The translations under genes were made by a program, and so were the position numbers. Below, piece by piece: positions 42,985 through 52,879 of a DNA stretch of 64,000 bases. Each line of letters begins with the position of its first letter. The first letter of the stretch is position 1. The stretch is taken from the NCBI RefSeq assembly GCF_001704415.2, contig NC_030811.1, positions 59,819,591-59,883,590 of the forward strand, read 5' to 3'. The DNA comes from Capra hircus (Eukaryota; Chordata; Mammalia; Artiodactyla; Bovidae). The notes below the pieces were generated by a model, which did no database searches, was not told the DNA's origin, and saw only the letters and a list, made by a program, of their open reading frames with translations.

Positions 42985-44235
42985 CAATAAGAAAGTAAAA
43001 CCAATCACAAGAAAACTTCTCTAATTAGGCAGTGAATCAGAGCTGAAACTGCTTTAATCATGAGCACCAATGACCTCCATAAGGCCCTTTCTGATAGATA
43101 ATTTACAGTCTTCATTCCACAATAGTGTTTGAAACACATGATTACTGCCTCTTCCTAAAAAATTCTTCCTTCTCCTGACACTCATAAGACCACATTTAGT
43201 TGTTGCCTGTGTGCTTTCTATTTTTTCTTAGTATCTGTTATTGAGTTTCTCTCTCTCTCTCTCTTTTTTTTTTTTTTTGCTATATCGGATGGCATGTGGA
43301 CTGTTAGTTTTTCAATCAGGGATCAAGCCTGTGCCCCTTGCGGTGGAAGCACGGAGTTTTAACCATTGGACCGCCAGGAAAGTCCCTCATCTTTCCGATC
43401 TCTAATTGTTGGGAGTGCCCTGAGTTTGGTTCTTGAAGCTTGACTGTCACTCCCTAGATGAGCTAGCAATTCTCAGATTATGTTCTGGTCCCAACCTCTT
43501 TGTAAGAGTCAAATGCATCTATTGCACTGCTCTCTCCACATCTGTACTTGGATGTTTGTCAGGCGTCTCACACCCAACAGCTCCAAACTCAACTTTTTCT
43601 TCCTCTTCCCTCACCCCAGATCTGTTCTTTCCCAGTGTTCCTCAACTCTATAAATGGTGCCATCAGAACTGAGAGTCATGGTTAATTTCATTCATTCTGC
43701 CCCACGCCTACTCCAGTCAGCATATCCTATTGGCTGGGTCTGGAACACAGATTAAAATGTGACTGCTCTCTGTCATCTCCAACCCTTCCACCTTAGTCTA
43801 AGCCACCATATCCCTTGCCTGCTGATCCCTGCAGCAACAGCATCCTCATCTCTCGAGTCACCTTTACTCCTCTGTAGTCACAGTGACCCTTTAAAACCTA
43901 TCAGATCCTGCCATTCATGTGCTCACCATCTCCAAGGGCTCTCTGTCTTACCGAAAACAAAAACCAGGGTTCTTTCCATGGCCCTGCAAAGTCTGGGCCC
44001 TGACTAGCTCTCTGACTCAGTCCTCTACCACTCTCCTCCTTGTTTACTACCCTCCAGGCACACTAACTGCCTTGCTGTTTTTTAAACACCAAGCTTGCTC
44101 CTATTCCAAGCCCCCTGATATTTTCTCTTCCCAGATTGCTTTCTCAGCAATAATTACATAGCTTTCTCTCCACAGCTTCAGCGTCACTTCCTCACAGAAA
44201 CCACCCAAGGGAACTCCAACCAAAACAGCAGCCCC
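42985..44235 (+). mobile_element. Long L2 LINE fragment, interrupted
   Basis: About 1.1 kb of L2 in order: 'GAGCACCAATGACCTCCATAA', 'TCATAAGACCACATTTAGTTG', 'TTGTTGGGAGTGCCCTGAG', 'CTGTACTTGGATGTTTGTCAG', 'CAGCTCCAAACTCAACTTTT', 'CATCAGAACTGAGAGTCATGG', 'TCAGATCCTGCCATTCATGTG' and 'GCAAAGTCTGGGCCCTGAC'. A CHR-type SINE interrupts it at 43264-43386. Open frames of 79-82 codons inside are low-stop pyrimidine tracts, not genes. Confidence 0.8.
43246..43386 (-). mobile_element. CHR-type SINE inside L2, CT/T tail
   Basis: Reversed tRNA-Glu SINE. A (CT)n then T-run at 43250-43280 is the tail, then 'TATCGGATGGCATGTGGACTG', 'TTTCAATCAGGGATCAAGCC', 'CTTGCGGTGGAAGCACGGAG' and 'TTTTAACCATTGGACCGCC'. 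L2 sequence resumes at about 43390. Confidence 0.85.
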
Positions 44236-44373
44236 AACCTTTCTCTAAACTTTCAGCCTTGTATAAGTTTTTCTATGATGTTATATAGCATTATCTATCT
44301 ATCTATACATAGATATAATTAATAACACTAAATTAATTATCACATAACTAATTATTGGAGAAATAACTACATA
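44236..44373. repeat. AT-rich spacer with (TATC)n
   Basis: A short TATCTATCTATC run lies at 44293-44305 within AT-rich DNA that precedes the BovB insertion. Confidence 0.7.
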
Positions 44374-44906
44374 GAAAAGTTATGACCAACCTAGATAGTA
44401 TATTCAAAAGCAGAGACATTACTTTGCCGACTAAGGTCCATCTAGTCAAGGTTATGGTTTTTCCTGTGGTCATGTATGGATGTGAGAGTTGGACTGTGAA
44501 GAAGGCTGAGCACTGAAGAATTGATGCTTTTGAACTGTGGTGTTGGAGAAGACTCTTGAGAGTCCCCTGGACTGCAAGGAGATCCAACCAGTCCATTCTG
44601 AAGGAGATCAGCCCTGGGATTTCTTTGGAAGGAATGATGCTAAAGCTGAAGCTCCAGTACTTTGGCCACCTCATGTGAAGAGTTGACTCATTGGAAAAGA
44701 CTCTGATGCTGGGAGGGATTGAGGGCAGTAGGAGAAGGGGACGACCGAGGATGAGATGGCTGGATGGCATCATGGATTCGATGGACGTGAGTCTGAGTGA
44801 ACTCCGGGAGATGGTGATGGACAGGGAGGCCTGGCGTGCTACGATTCATGGGGTCGCAAAGAGTCGGACACGACTGAGCGACTGAACTGAACTGAACTGA
44901 ACTGAA
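44374..44906 (+). mobile_element. BovB LINE 3' end (better preserved)
   Basis: A 533-bp 5'-truncated BovB from GAAAAGTTATGACCAACC through 'CTGGACTGCAAGGAGATCC' and 'TACTTTGGCCACCTCATG' to the final (CTGAA)n tail (44886-44906). BovB is an RTE-clade LINE, and its machinery is thought to mobilise the Bov SINEs, whose 3' ends it shares: 'GGGTCGCAAAGAGTCGGACA' here is also the Bov-A end. Confidence 0.96.
44377..44887 (+). pseudogene. BovB reverse-transcriptase ORF, C-terminal remnant
   Basis: In the frame of 44691 the DNA encodes the C-terminal ~170 residues of the BovB ORF, after the reverse-transcriptase domain. Recognisable stretches are IDAFELWCWRRLLRVPW, LKLQYFGHLM and MDREAWRATIHGVAKSRTRL, ending LSD and stop. 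Two in-frame TGA stops, at 44514-44516 and 44676-44678, sit where arginine CGA codons are expected; both fit CpG-to-TpG decay. Endonuclease and catalytic regions are missing. Dead fragment. Confidence 0.9.
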
Positions 44907-44934
44907 ACTGAAAATGATACTTTTAAAAGGCATT

Positions 44935-45118
44935 TTCAGAACTTCTCTGGTGACTCAGTGGCTAAGACTCTGTGTTCCTAATGCACGGGGCTTGGGTTCA
45001 ATTCTTGGTCAGGTAACTAGATTCCACATGCCCCAGCTAAAATATCTCATATGCCACAATGAAAATCCAAGATTCTGTGTGCTGCAACTAATACCTGGCA
45101 CAGCCAAATAAATAAATA
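44935..45118 (+). mobile_element. CHR-type tRNA-Glu SINE
   Basis: Forward CHR-like SINE: head 'ACTTCTCTGGTGACTCAGTG', 'GGCTTGGGTTCAATTCTTGG', then the family-specific 'TGCTGCAACTAATACCTGGC' and 'ACAGCCAAATAAATAAATAA' tail. Flanks AAGGCATTTT and AAGGCAGTTT may be a TSD. It lies about 30 bp after the BovB tail. Confidence 0.88.
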
Positions 45119-45815
45119 AATCTTTTATCGAAGGCAGTTTGGAGATTCCTTGAAGTAGATAAGACTTTGATGAAGATCAGTGCTGTTCAAGGTGTGGTTG
45201 TAGAGCAGTGTTAGTCTATGAACTGTTTGAGATTTGACCACAAGATGAAGAGCTTGCATGAGAAATCAAGTCCATGTGCCGCTTCCTTCATTGAGAAACT
45301 CTTACCAGGGAAAAGGTATAAACTGAACTACACTGTATGTTTAATGACATAGTTGATTTACATTCTGTTGCCAATCAGTTACAAAGAGCTCACTCTGAGT
45401 AATGCTGATGTAGGCCATCTAGCCCAGTATCTCTTGCAACTTTTTCTTACCTCTGGTTTTGAAAACTATTTTTTAATCTCTGAGCATGCCTAGAGAAAAT
45501 TAATTGTCCCTTCCACATACATATGAGGCATACATTGGTGACAATTTTGGAATATATGTATTGATGATGTATATCAAGAAATAGAGGATAGATATGAAAG
45601 AAGACAAAAGAGATTTTCTATTGAGAATCATGTTGCAATGTATATAGCATGATCATAATTGGATAGATCCAGTGGGCTAGAAAAATAGGTAATGTCTACT
45701 ATTATAAGCTTCTTTCAGGTTGAGTATGAAATTTCTTTCTCCTTTTATATCTCCATAGAGGAGTATATTACACAAAATCTTCACTCTTTGGCTTGCAAAC
45801 ACTAACTCAGCAGAT
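45119..45815. other. Unique DNA, no gene
   Basis: No repeat recognised. Confidence 0.45.
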
Positions 45816-46046
45816 ATGAACAAGGACTTCCCTGGTGGCTCAGACGGTAAAGTGTCTGTCTACAATGTGAGAGACCTGGGTTTGATCCCTGGGTTGGGAA
45901 GATTCCCTGGAGAAGGAAGTGGCAACCCACTCCAGTACTCTTGCCTTGAAAATCCCATGGACAGAGGAGCTGGGTGCAGGCTACTATCCATGGGGTCGCA
46001 AAGAGTCGGGCACGCCTGAGCAACTTCACTTCACTGATGAACAAGG
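45816..46046 (+). mobile_element. Bov-tA SINE with TSD
   Basis: Forward Bov-tA (45826-46036) from ACTTCCCTGGTGGCTCAG through 'GGTTTGATCCCTGGGTTGG' to CACTTCACTG. Perfect 10-bp TSD ATGAACAAGG at 45816-45825 and 46037-46046. Confidence 0.95.
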
Positions 46047-46252
46047 GCCTGGGGACCCACAGCGAACAAGACAGAGACTCTGGCTTTGTGAAAATTACAT
46101 TTTAGTGGAGACAGAAAGAAAAGTAAACAAAATTGTTTTAAAATTCCAACTCTGTATCTTCTAGGAATAATGCTAATGATATTAATGACTATATAGGGTG
46201 TTCATATTACCTCGCCTGAGAATTAGGGAATTTTAGTCCACCAAATTCCTTG
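46047..46252. other. Short unique stretch
   Basis: Nothing recognised. Confidence 0.4.
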
Positions 46253-46552
46253 AGGATTAGCAAGCTGCTGCTGCTGCTGAGTCGCTTCAGTCGTGTCCGA
46301 CTCTGTGCAACCTGATAGACGGCAGCCCACCAGGCTCCCCCATCCCTGAGATTCTCCAGGCAAGAACACTGGAGTGGGTTGCCATTTCCTTCTCCAATGC
46401 AGGAAAGTGAAAAGTGAAAGTGAAGTCGCTCAGTAGTGTCTGACTCTTAGCAACCCCATGGACTGCAGCCTTCCAGGCTCCTCCATCCATGGGATTTTCC
46501 AGGCAAGAGTACTGGAGTGGGGTGCCATTGCCTTCTCTGAAGGATTAGCAAG
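46253..46552 (-). mobile_element. Bov-A2 SINE with 12-bp TSD
   Basis: Complete reversed Bov-A2 (46265-46540): (CTG)4 start, two units joined by 'ATGCAGGAAAGTGAAAAGTG', ending GGTGCCATTGCCTTCTCTGA. Perfect TSD AGGATTAGCAAG at 46253-46264 and 46541-46552. Confidence 0.96.
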
Positions 46553-47486
46553 AGATGGGTTAAATAAAGCTCTATTATAGCAATGTCCTCTTCATTTTCA
46601 CAAACGTGTTTTTTCTTTAAAAACTCCACCATAAATCTCAAGAAAACATACAACTGTTCCAAAATCTTTTTCTTTTCCTGAAGTTTGATGATACTTATGA
46701 ATATCATTTTCTGTAGGAAATATACAGCATTCAATGATTTTTCAGTATTTCTGTAAGAAAGCTATATTTTAAATATCTTAATTGAAAAAAAAGGTTTCAC
46801 ATGGTGCTTTAACCAGATTTAAATGAAATGACCTCCTGCGCTTCTACCCCACAAAACAATACTTTATACTTTTACACAGCCAAACATGTAGTAGTCTCTA
46901 GAGCCAGTCTCTAATTTACACTACCTGTTTTGTATTAGCTGTGAAACAAGAAATCCTGACTCAGCAGGAAAAAGCCTTCATAGCTTCAAAATTGTGTCAC
47001 TTAATTAAATTAGGCTTTCTAAAAGGAAATAATTTTCTAATTTATACTTGCAAACATGCTGCTCTTTGGTAGAATGCTTTTGAAATTTTTCCTAAAATAA
47101 TCACATTGTGCTGGATAATTTTAAGCCGTGGCTGAGGGAAGTTTCCAGCTGTCTCTGGCCTCCTGCTTTACAGTGGGTTCCAAGCAGATCAGTGCTTCCT
47201 ATGTGCCCATCTTGGGCTTCATGAAGGGTCAAGCTGCTCACATGGAAATCACAGGGAAGGTTTAAAACATACATATTCTCAGGACTCAGCCAGGTTACTA
47301 GGCCCAGAAACAGACACCTGCAAGCCAAGCTGCGGGGTTGGAATTTTACCTAGAAAGCAATATGGCACCATCGCAGATGTGGAGGTTGACCATGGCATCA
47401 TCAGATTTACATTACAACAAAGTATGAAAGATGGGTTAGAGGGTAAGCCAAACCCAAGAAGAGGAGAACATTTTAAAAATTCTATA
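46553..47486. other. Unique DNA, no gene
   Basis: AT-rich to 47100, then more balanced. No repeat or gene recognised. Confidence 0.45.
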
Positions 47487-48090
47487 GGGATTCAGTGGCA
47501 GATTTTATTTTCTTAGGTTCCAAAATCACTGTGGATGATGACTGCAGCCACAAAATTCAGACAATTGCTCCTTGGAAGAAAAGCTATGACAAATCTAGAC
47601 AGTGTATTAAAAAGCAGATACATCACTTTGCCAACAAAGGTCTGTATAGTCAAAGCTATGGTTTTTCCAGTAGTTATGTACAGATATGAGAGTTGGACCT
47701 TAAATTAAGCTGAACACTGAAGAATTGATGCCTTCAAACTGTGGTGCTGGAGAAGACTCTTGAGAGTTCCTTGGGCACCATGGAGATCAAACCAGTCAAT
47801 CCTAAAGGAAATAAGTCCTGAATATTCATTGGAAGGACTGATGCTGAAGCTGAAGCTCCAATACTTTGGCCACCTGATGAGAAGAAGTGACTCATTGGAA
47901 AAAACCCTGATGCTGGGAAAGATTGAGGCTAGGAGAAGAGGTGACAGGATGAGACGGCTGGATGGCATCACCGACTCAATGGACATGAGTTTGAGCAAAC
48001 TGTGTTAGATAGTGAAGGACAGGGAAGCTTGCTGTGCTGTAGTCTACGGGGTTGCAAAGAGACACAGCTTAGCAGCTGAACAACTAACAA
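47487..48090 (+). mobile_element. Older BovB LINE 3' fragment
   Basis: A more diverged, slightly longer BovB 3' end than the one at 44374: 'TTCTTAGGTTCCAAAATCAC', 'GATGATGACTGCAGCCACAA', 'CTATGGTTTTTCCAGTAGTT', 'AAACTGTGGTGCTGGAGAAG' and 'GACGGCTGGATGGCATCACC'. The tail is CTGAACAACTAACAATA. A frame from about 47760 encodes SNQSILKEISPEYSLEGLML and stops at 48006-48008, short of the normal end; upstream it is broken. Nonfunctional. Confidence 0.92.
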
Positions 48091-48539
48091 TAGGAATCCA
48101 GGGTCAGTCATCTGGGACCAATAAACTAAATGGAAGAAGTCAATATACAGATTTAGGATATTTTTTAGGAGACAGAATGTAAAGAACTTGGTAACTTATT
48201 GGATATGGTAGGCTTTGAGAGATGAGAGGAGCTGATAATGCCATCCATGGTCTGGCCTGAGTGACTGATTTAAAGGACTTGATGGCATTGGGGTGGGAAG
48301 AAAGGAAAAACAAATGATAATTTAAAATTCAGAGACTCATATATGAGACAAATGATAATTTAAAACTCAGTGTTTTGAAGCTGCCTTCCTTCTGTATAAA
48401 GGATGGCTTCACATCATCTGCAGTTAAGAGTCAATCAGCAAAGGTCTCAAGAAAAAGTTTTGGGTACAGGTGTGACTCAGTTAGAACTGGGATAGTTATC
48501 CCAAATCACTGTTCTCTCCACTTCTAGAGAATTATTACA
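48091..48539. other. Unique DNA, no gene
   Basis: A direct duplication of 'ACAAATGATAATTTAAAAYTCAG' occurs near 48309-48371. No gene. Confidence 0.45.
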
Positions 48540-48890
48540 GAAAAGTATGAAAAGACGTAAAGACTGTTCATCCCAGCATTGATTCTAACATTGAAAAATC
48601 AATAACAACTCATGTGTCAACTCTGGAAGATTGGTTAAACAAATAATGATACACCTGTACACTAGAGTGCCACATAGCAATTACTAATGATATCACTGAA
48701 CAGCATGTCTCTATGTTTAAAGAATGAAAAAAGGGGACCACATAACCAGTATAGATAGTATGATATTCTCATAAACATACATAGAATAATGTCTGAGGGA
48801 ACAAAGATTAAAATCAACAGTGTTTTCATTTGGATAGATGAATTATAAGTGTTTTTCCTTTAGGAATGCTTTCATTTTCTATCTTCAACT
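48540..48890 (+). mobile_element. Old L1 ORF2 3' fragment
   Basis: Forward L1M-like text: 'TCCCAGCATTGATTCTAACA', 'GGAAGATTGGTTAAACAAAT', 'AATGATACACCTGTACACTAG', 'CATAGCAATTACTAATGATA' and 'CCAGTATAGATAGTATGATAT'. Many stops. Confidence 0.7.
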
Positions 48891-48898
48891 ATAAACTT

Positions 48899-49150
48899 GA
48901 ATTAATTCTGAAAAAGTGACAGTGAAAGCCTTAGTTGCTCAGTCATGTTCAACTCTGCGACCTCACAGATTGTAGCCTGCCAGGCTCCTCTGTCCATGGA
49001 ACTGCCCAAGCAAGAACACTGGAGTGGGTTGCCATTCCCTTTTCCAGGGCATCTTCCCCACCCAGGGATCAAACCCAGGTCTCCTGCATTGCAGGCAGAT
49101 TCTTTACTGTCTGAGCCACTTACCAATTAGTTCTACAAGAATTAGTTCTG
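48899..49150 (-). mobile_element. Bov-tA SINE with TSD
   Basis: Reversed Bov-tA (about 48916-49122): 'GCCTTAGTTGCTCAGTCATG', 'GATTGTAGCCTGCCAGGCTC', 'CACCCAGGGATCAAACCCAG' and 'GGCAGATTCTTTACTGTCTG'. TSD GAATTAATTCTG (48899-48910) and GAATTAGTTCTG (49139-49150), one mismatch, with an extra AATTAGTTCTA copy at 49125-49134 just inside. Confidence 0.92.
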
Positions 49151-49639
49151 CATAAAACATACATTATTAAAATACAGTCTTTTTCTTATTAAAGAAAAAA
49201 AACACTATTCAATTTTCATGATGTCAGTTTTTCACCTACACATCTGTTATCCAAAATACAAGTGTCTCTTCAGTTAGCAACACAGGTGATGTGCAACTGA
49301 GGCTCTGACAAAGAGTCACCTTTGAACTGAATGAGGACCAGTGCCTGTACGTGAGGTGCACGAGGGCAGAGAAAGCCAGTGCACAGAGCCTGCCCTCCGT
49401 CCTGCTCCAGGGTGCTTTGTGTTAAGCCCTTGGATTATAGGAAAGCTATAAACCTGGCTGGGTACTTTAACTCCTACCTTTAACCATGAAATTCTTGTAG
49501 AATCATGCTTTAATGCTGTGCCTGTGACTGACATAAAATTCCATGAAGACCCATTTCTAGAGACTCTGAAAACTAACTTATATTTGTTTTATATCTTACT
49601 TTGTAGTATAGTTATTTGTGTATGTTTGCTATGCACCTT
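49151..49639. other. Unique DNA, no gene
   Basis: No repeat recognised; a 72-codon minus frame matches nothing. Confidence 0.4.
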
Positions 49640-49745
49640 ATTAAACTGCAAGCTCATGGAAGGCAGAATTTATGTTTGATTATGGTTTGTATTCCCTAGA
49701 GTGTCAATAGTTTGCATACATTAGGTATTCAATATTCATAAAGAG
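49640..49745 (+). mobile_element. L2 3' end
   Basis: Plus-strand L2 terminus: 'AAACTGCAAGCTCATGGAAG', 'GCAGAATTTATGTTTGATTAT' and 'ATTAGGTATTCAATATTCATA'. Confidence 0.65.
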
Positions 49746-50159
49746 AATTATTGATGTTTCTTGTATACGACCCAATGGAATACATTATGTTCGAATTTAT
49801 TTTAGAAGTTCCTTCCCTTAAGAACGGACAGCCTTCCCTTTTAACTAACCAAAATTACATAAGCCATCATTTTCTTTCTTTTTTTAACCCTGGCCCTGAG
49901 GAAACAAAGAACTACATTTAAAATTCTCAGTTCCACTATTACTTCATTCTCCCTCTAAATGGTCTTGAGCTTGAATGGACTGTGTTTAGGCATCATACAT
50001 GTAAGTTACCTCAAAGCCATTTAGGAAGTTGATGGAATAAAAATATGAAGAGCTTAATCATAAGTGGTTTAATAATAAATAAGCCAAAATGAAAAGTAAA
50101 TTTAAACTAAAATGAGAAATACTGAACTTCCATCATGGGTCACCAGACAGTCCATCAAC
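49746..50159. other. AT-rich unique DNA
   Basis: No gene or repeat recognised. Confidence 0.4.
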
Positions 50160-50595
50160 TAGCTTCCTTATCTTTGACCTCTCTACCTGCCACAACCCCC
50201 AGCTCCTCCACATCCTCGCGGGGCTCCAGCTGCCTGGCTGTCAGACACATCTTGAATACCTTTGCTTTAGGGCTTTCAGAAGCTTTCTTTGCCTGAAACA
50301 CTCCCAAGCTCTGGACAGATGTGACCACACCTTCTCAGCATTCTAATTCCTGACCTGACTGTTCTTCCTGTGTTAGCCGTTTCTCTAGGACCCGTCTTTT
50401 CATCCATCATTCTTTACTTTTGTTATAGCACCAATCACCTCCCGGTTGCCTGGCTGTCTCTCTCATCGTCTTCCTAAGAGCAGACTCTTGGTCCTTTCTG
50501 TTCCCTGTTGCATCCCCAATGCCTAGAAATGATGGCTTACAACAGGCACTGGAAAAAACATCTGTCTCATCAAAGAATGAATGAATAATTAAAGG
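50160..50595 (+). mobile_element. L2 LINE 3' end
   Basis: Plus-strand L2: 'CCTGGCTGTCAGACACATC', 'TTTGCCTGAAACACTCCCAA', 'CTAGGACCCGTCTTTTCATC', 'GAGCAGACTCTTGGTCCTTTC', 'TTGCATCCCCAATGCCTAG' and 'CATCAAAGAATGAATGAATAA'. Confidence 0.78.
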
Positions 50596-51781
50596 CATTT
50601 CCTCCCTAGGTTATAAAGAAGAAACCTTGTTCTTTCTCCCAGCAGACTGTTTGCAAACTCAGCTACGGGGAGACGTGAGGAAAACACTGGAAAAAAGCTG
50701 GGGGGAGGGAAGGATCTCTGAGATCTTGTCCAACCTCATTTACATCACAGAAGTGTACTTTCACGCTGTTTACAGTATGGGTTCTGTGGCTAAAATAAAA
50801 TGTGAAAAGCAATGATCAACATAAACGATAAGTCTGCAAAAGAATCCTGTCTCTAGTTAGTACTAAAAATTGGAATGGCATTGCTATAAAAACATCATCC
50901 TTAACACTATATGTTGCAGTGTAAAGATGGCAGTGGAAAGGTTCAAATGCTACTGAAACCCATTTAGAACATCATTTCCTCCGAATTACCTAGCAGATCA
51001 TTAACATCTCTTTGAAACATCCCGTTTGCCTGTATGATATGACCTTAATTGGAATCAGGCATATCTCCCCACATGAGGAGAGTTAGACTATTAAACATAT
51101 ACCACTGGATAGAATGCTTACATTTTCATGTCTTGATCCCCACATACTGCCTGTGTTAGTATTTCATTTTTTTTTCTTATAGAATGCCTTCAAAGAAAAG
51201 CTCTGAAGGAAAAAATGAATACAGTTCATTTATTTTTAAACTCTGCCAAATCATCTCAGTCAGGCAATAGAAAGGAAAAGCGGAAAGTGTTTGGTGTAAT
51301 AGCGCCATATTTTTTTCTGCAGCTTTTCCATTAATTCTCAGGACCTCTGGCTGCCTTCCTTTCAGAATGAAACCTCATTTACATCTTACATTATCTTGCC
51401 TACTTTCAGTCATTCATTATTGCAGAAGTCACGCTACAGTGGCATTCTGCCAACATTAGTTTTAATGTCACTCTTACATGACTGAACTGTATACCTTGGA
51501 AGCCACTTGTGAGATGGGAATGAGACTTGAATCAATGGGTAAGCTCAAAGGTTATTTATATTTGAAATCCTTGAGTCGCACTGAATATTAGGACCACAGG
51601 TTTTTCAGAAGTGAGACTTCTGAAAACCTAATTCATACATGCTACTCCTAAGATAATGCTCTTTCACATGATAAGAATCCTGCTTCCCAAAGCGGAGGCA
51701 GCGATGGGCACCACCTGTCTGTGATTCCTCAACAACAAGGCTCTTTCCTCTCTTAATCAATAATGATGACAAATCTATTCT
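50596..51781. other. Long repeat-free unique tract
   Basis: About 1.2 kb with no recognised repeat, unusual for this window. Contains an L2-independent stretch 50980-51500 with compositionally mixed sequence and paired ATTA-type sites. No gene. Candidate conserved noncoding DNA only by absence of repeats. Confidence 0.4.
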
Positions 51782-52258
51782 CTAAAACTTTACATGGAGA
51801 TGATAAATGATGAGTAATGTGTTGATATTAATATGAACAGTCTCTTCTTCCCTGCAAGTACTATTAACACCAATGAATTGAATTAATATGCCATTTGACA
51901 GTTTTGAACAAGGAAGGGGTGAAAAGGGATTACCAAAGACTACAAAGAAATAATGAACGGAAACTTTGACCATGAAACAGATTATTCTACAAAAGGGGCC
52001 AGAATAGACACACTGGTTAGAATTAGGGCCAGTTTTGAGACCCATTAACCAGCTGGAGAATGTTATAGGCAGCATGTTGATGAAACCAGCTGGCTGTTCT
52101 GAACAGAATGGGGGTCTAGAAACTGAGAAATCTAAGGCATGGAGGATGTTTGGAAATATGAATTGAGAATAATGAAGCAACAATTCCCAGGCCAGTCTGT
52201 CATTTGTACTCATATACTGGTAGGTAGTATGACGAAGAAAAGTAGCAGCAAGTGTTCT
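51782..52258 (-). other. Longest open frame, no known product
   Basis: The longest open stretch in the window (about 159 codons, stop to stop). Its first possible codon is GTG; the first ATG gives about 144 residues. It contains six cysteines and hydrophobic runs such as SVHYFFVVFGNPF, but no family, signal peptide or splice context that I recognise. In AT-rich DNA a frame this long is uncommon but not remarkable for 64 kb. Probably chance; could also be an unrecognised old element. Confidence 0.25.
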
Positions 52259-52879
52259 CACAAGTGTTCAGTGTGGAAAATTAATACAAACACTTCCGGC
52301 TAGTTTATAAGAATTTATTTCTTCTCATGTTGCCTTTCTTTTCTATACCATAGAAGAATACATACCCTAGGTCAATAGACCCAAACTTGAGTATTTTAAT
52401 GATGCTTGTTAGATGAAGCATATATTTTAAGGTATACCCTTATGACGTGGAGCCCAGCAATATGTTTCATTAACAAGTCCCTCCATTAACCCAGCCTGGC
52501 ACCAGTTTTCAGCCCTGGCTCTTGGGTAAGTCATTTCAGGAGATTTGTTAAATTGCCACTAGGGGGAGTGTTTGCCAAATTTTGTGCTTCTGGAAAAGGG
52601 AGGGTGTCCATTGCTTCCGGAAGCTCAGAATAACAAAAAGAAAGGATAAAGGATCAAAAAAAGGAAAAGGAGTCAGTGTTCCTAGGTGAGTAAGAGGCAT
52701 TTTTAGTAGGAATTTAAATATCTGGCAAGAACAGCTGACTTCCTAGGGATTAATAATGAAAGCCCATGATGGAAGCCCTGGGACACTATAGCCCTAGGGT
52801 TTTGGAACCTTCCGCCTTTTGCGTGTTCTTGTGCACTAACTGAGCGTTACCTAGGATAGTATAGCATTTTGACACCCCT
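52259..52879. other. Unique DNA with CTCF-like site
   Basis: Repeat-free, purine-rich around 52590-52680. Contains the CTCF-like site at 52556-52570. No gene. Confidence 0.4.
52556..52570 (+). promoter_or_regulatory. CTCF-like site
   Basis: CCACTAGGGGGAGTG fits the CTCF core (CCASYAGRKGGCRSY) at all positions through the GGGGG, then has A where C is usual. It lies in unique DNA, not in a SINE. Occupancy is not shown. Confidence 0.4.

Noticed and set aside
44348..44773. 141-codon minus frame
   Set aside because: It is the antisense of the BovB ORF remnant. Antisense BovB frames stay open because of sense codon bias.
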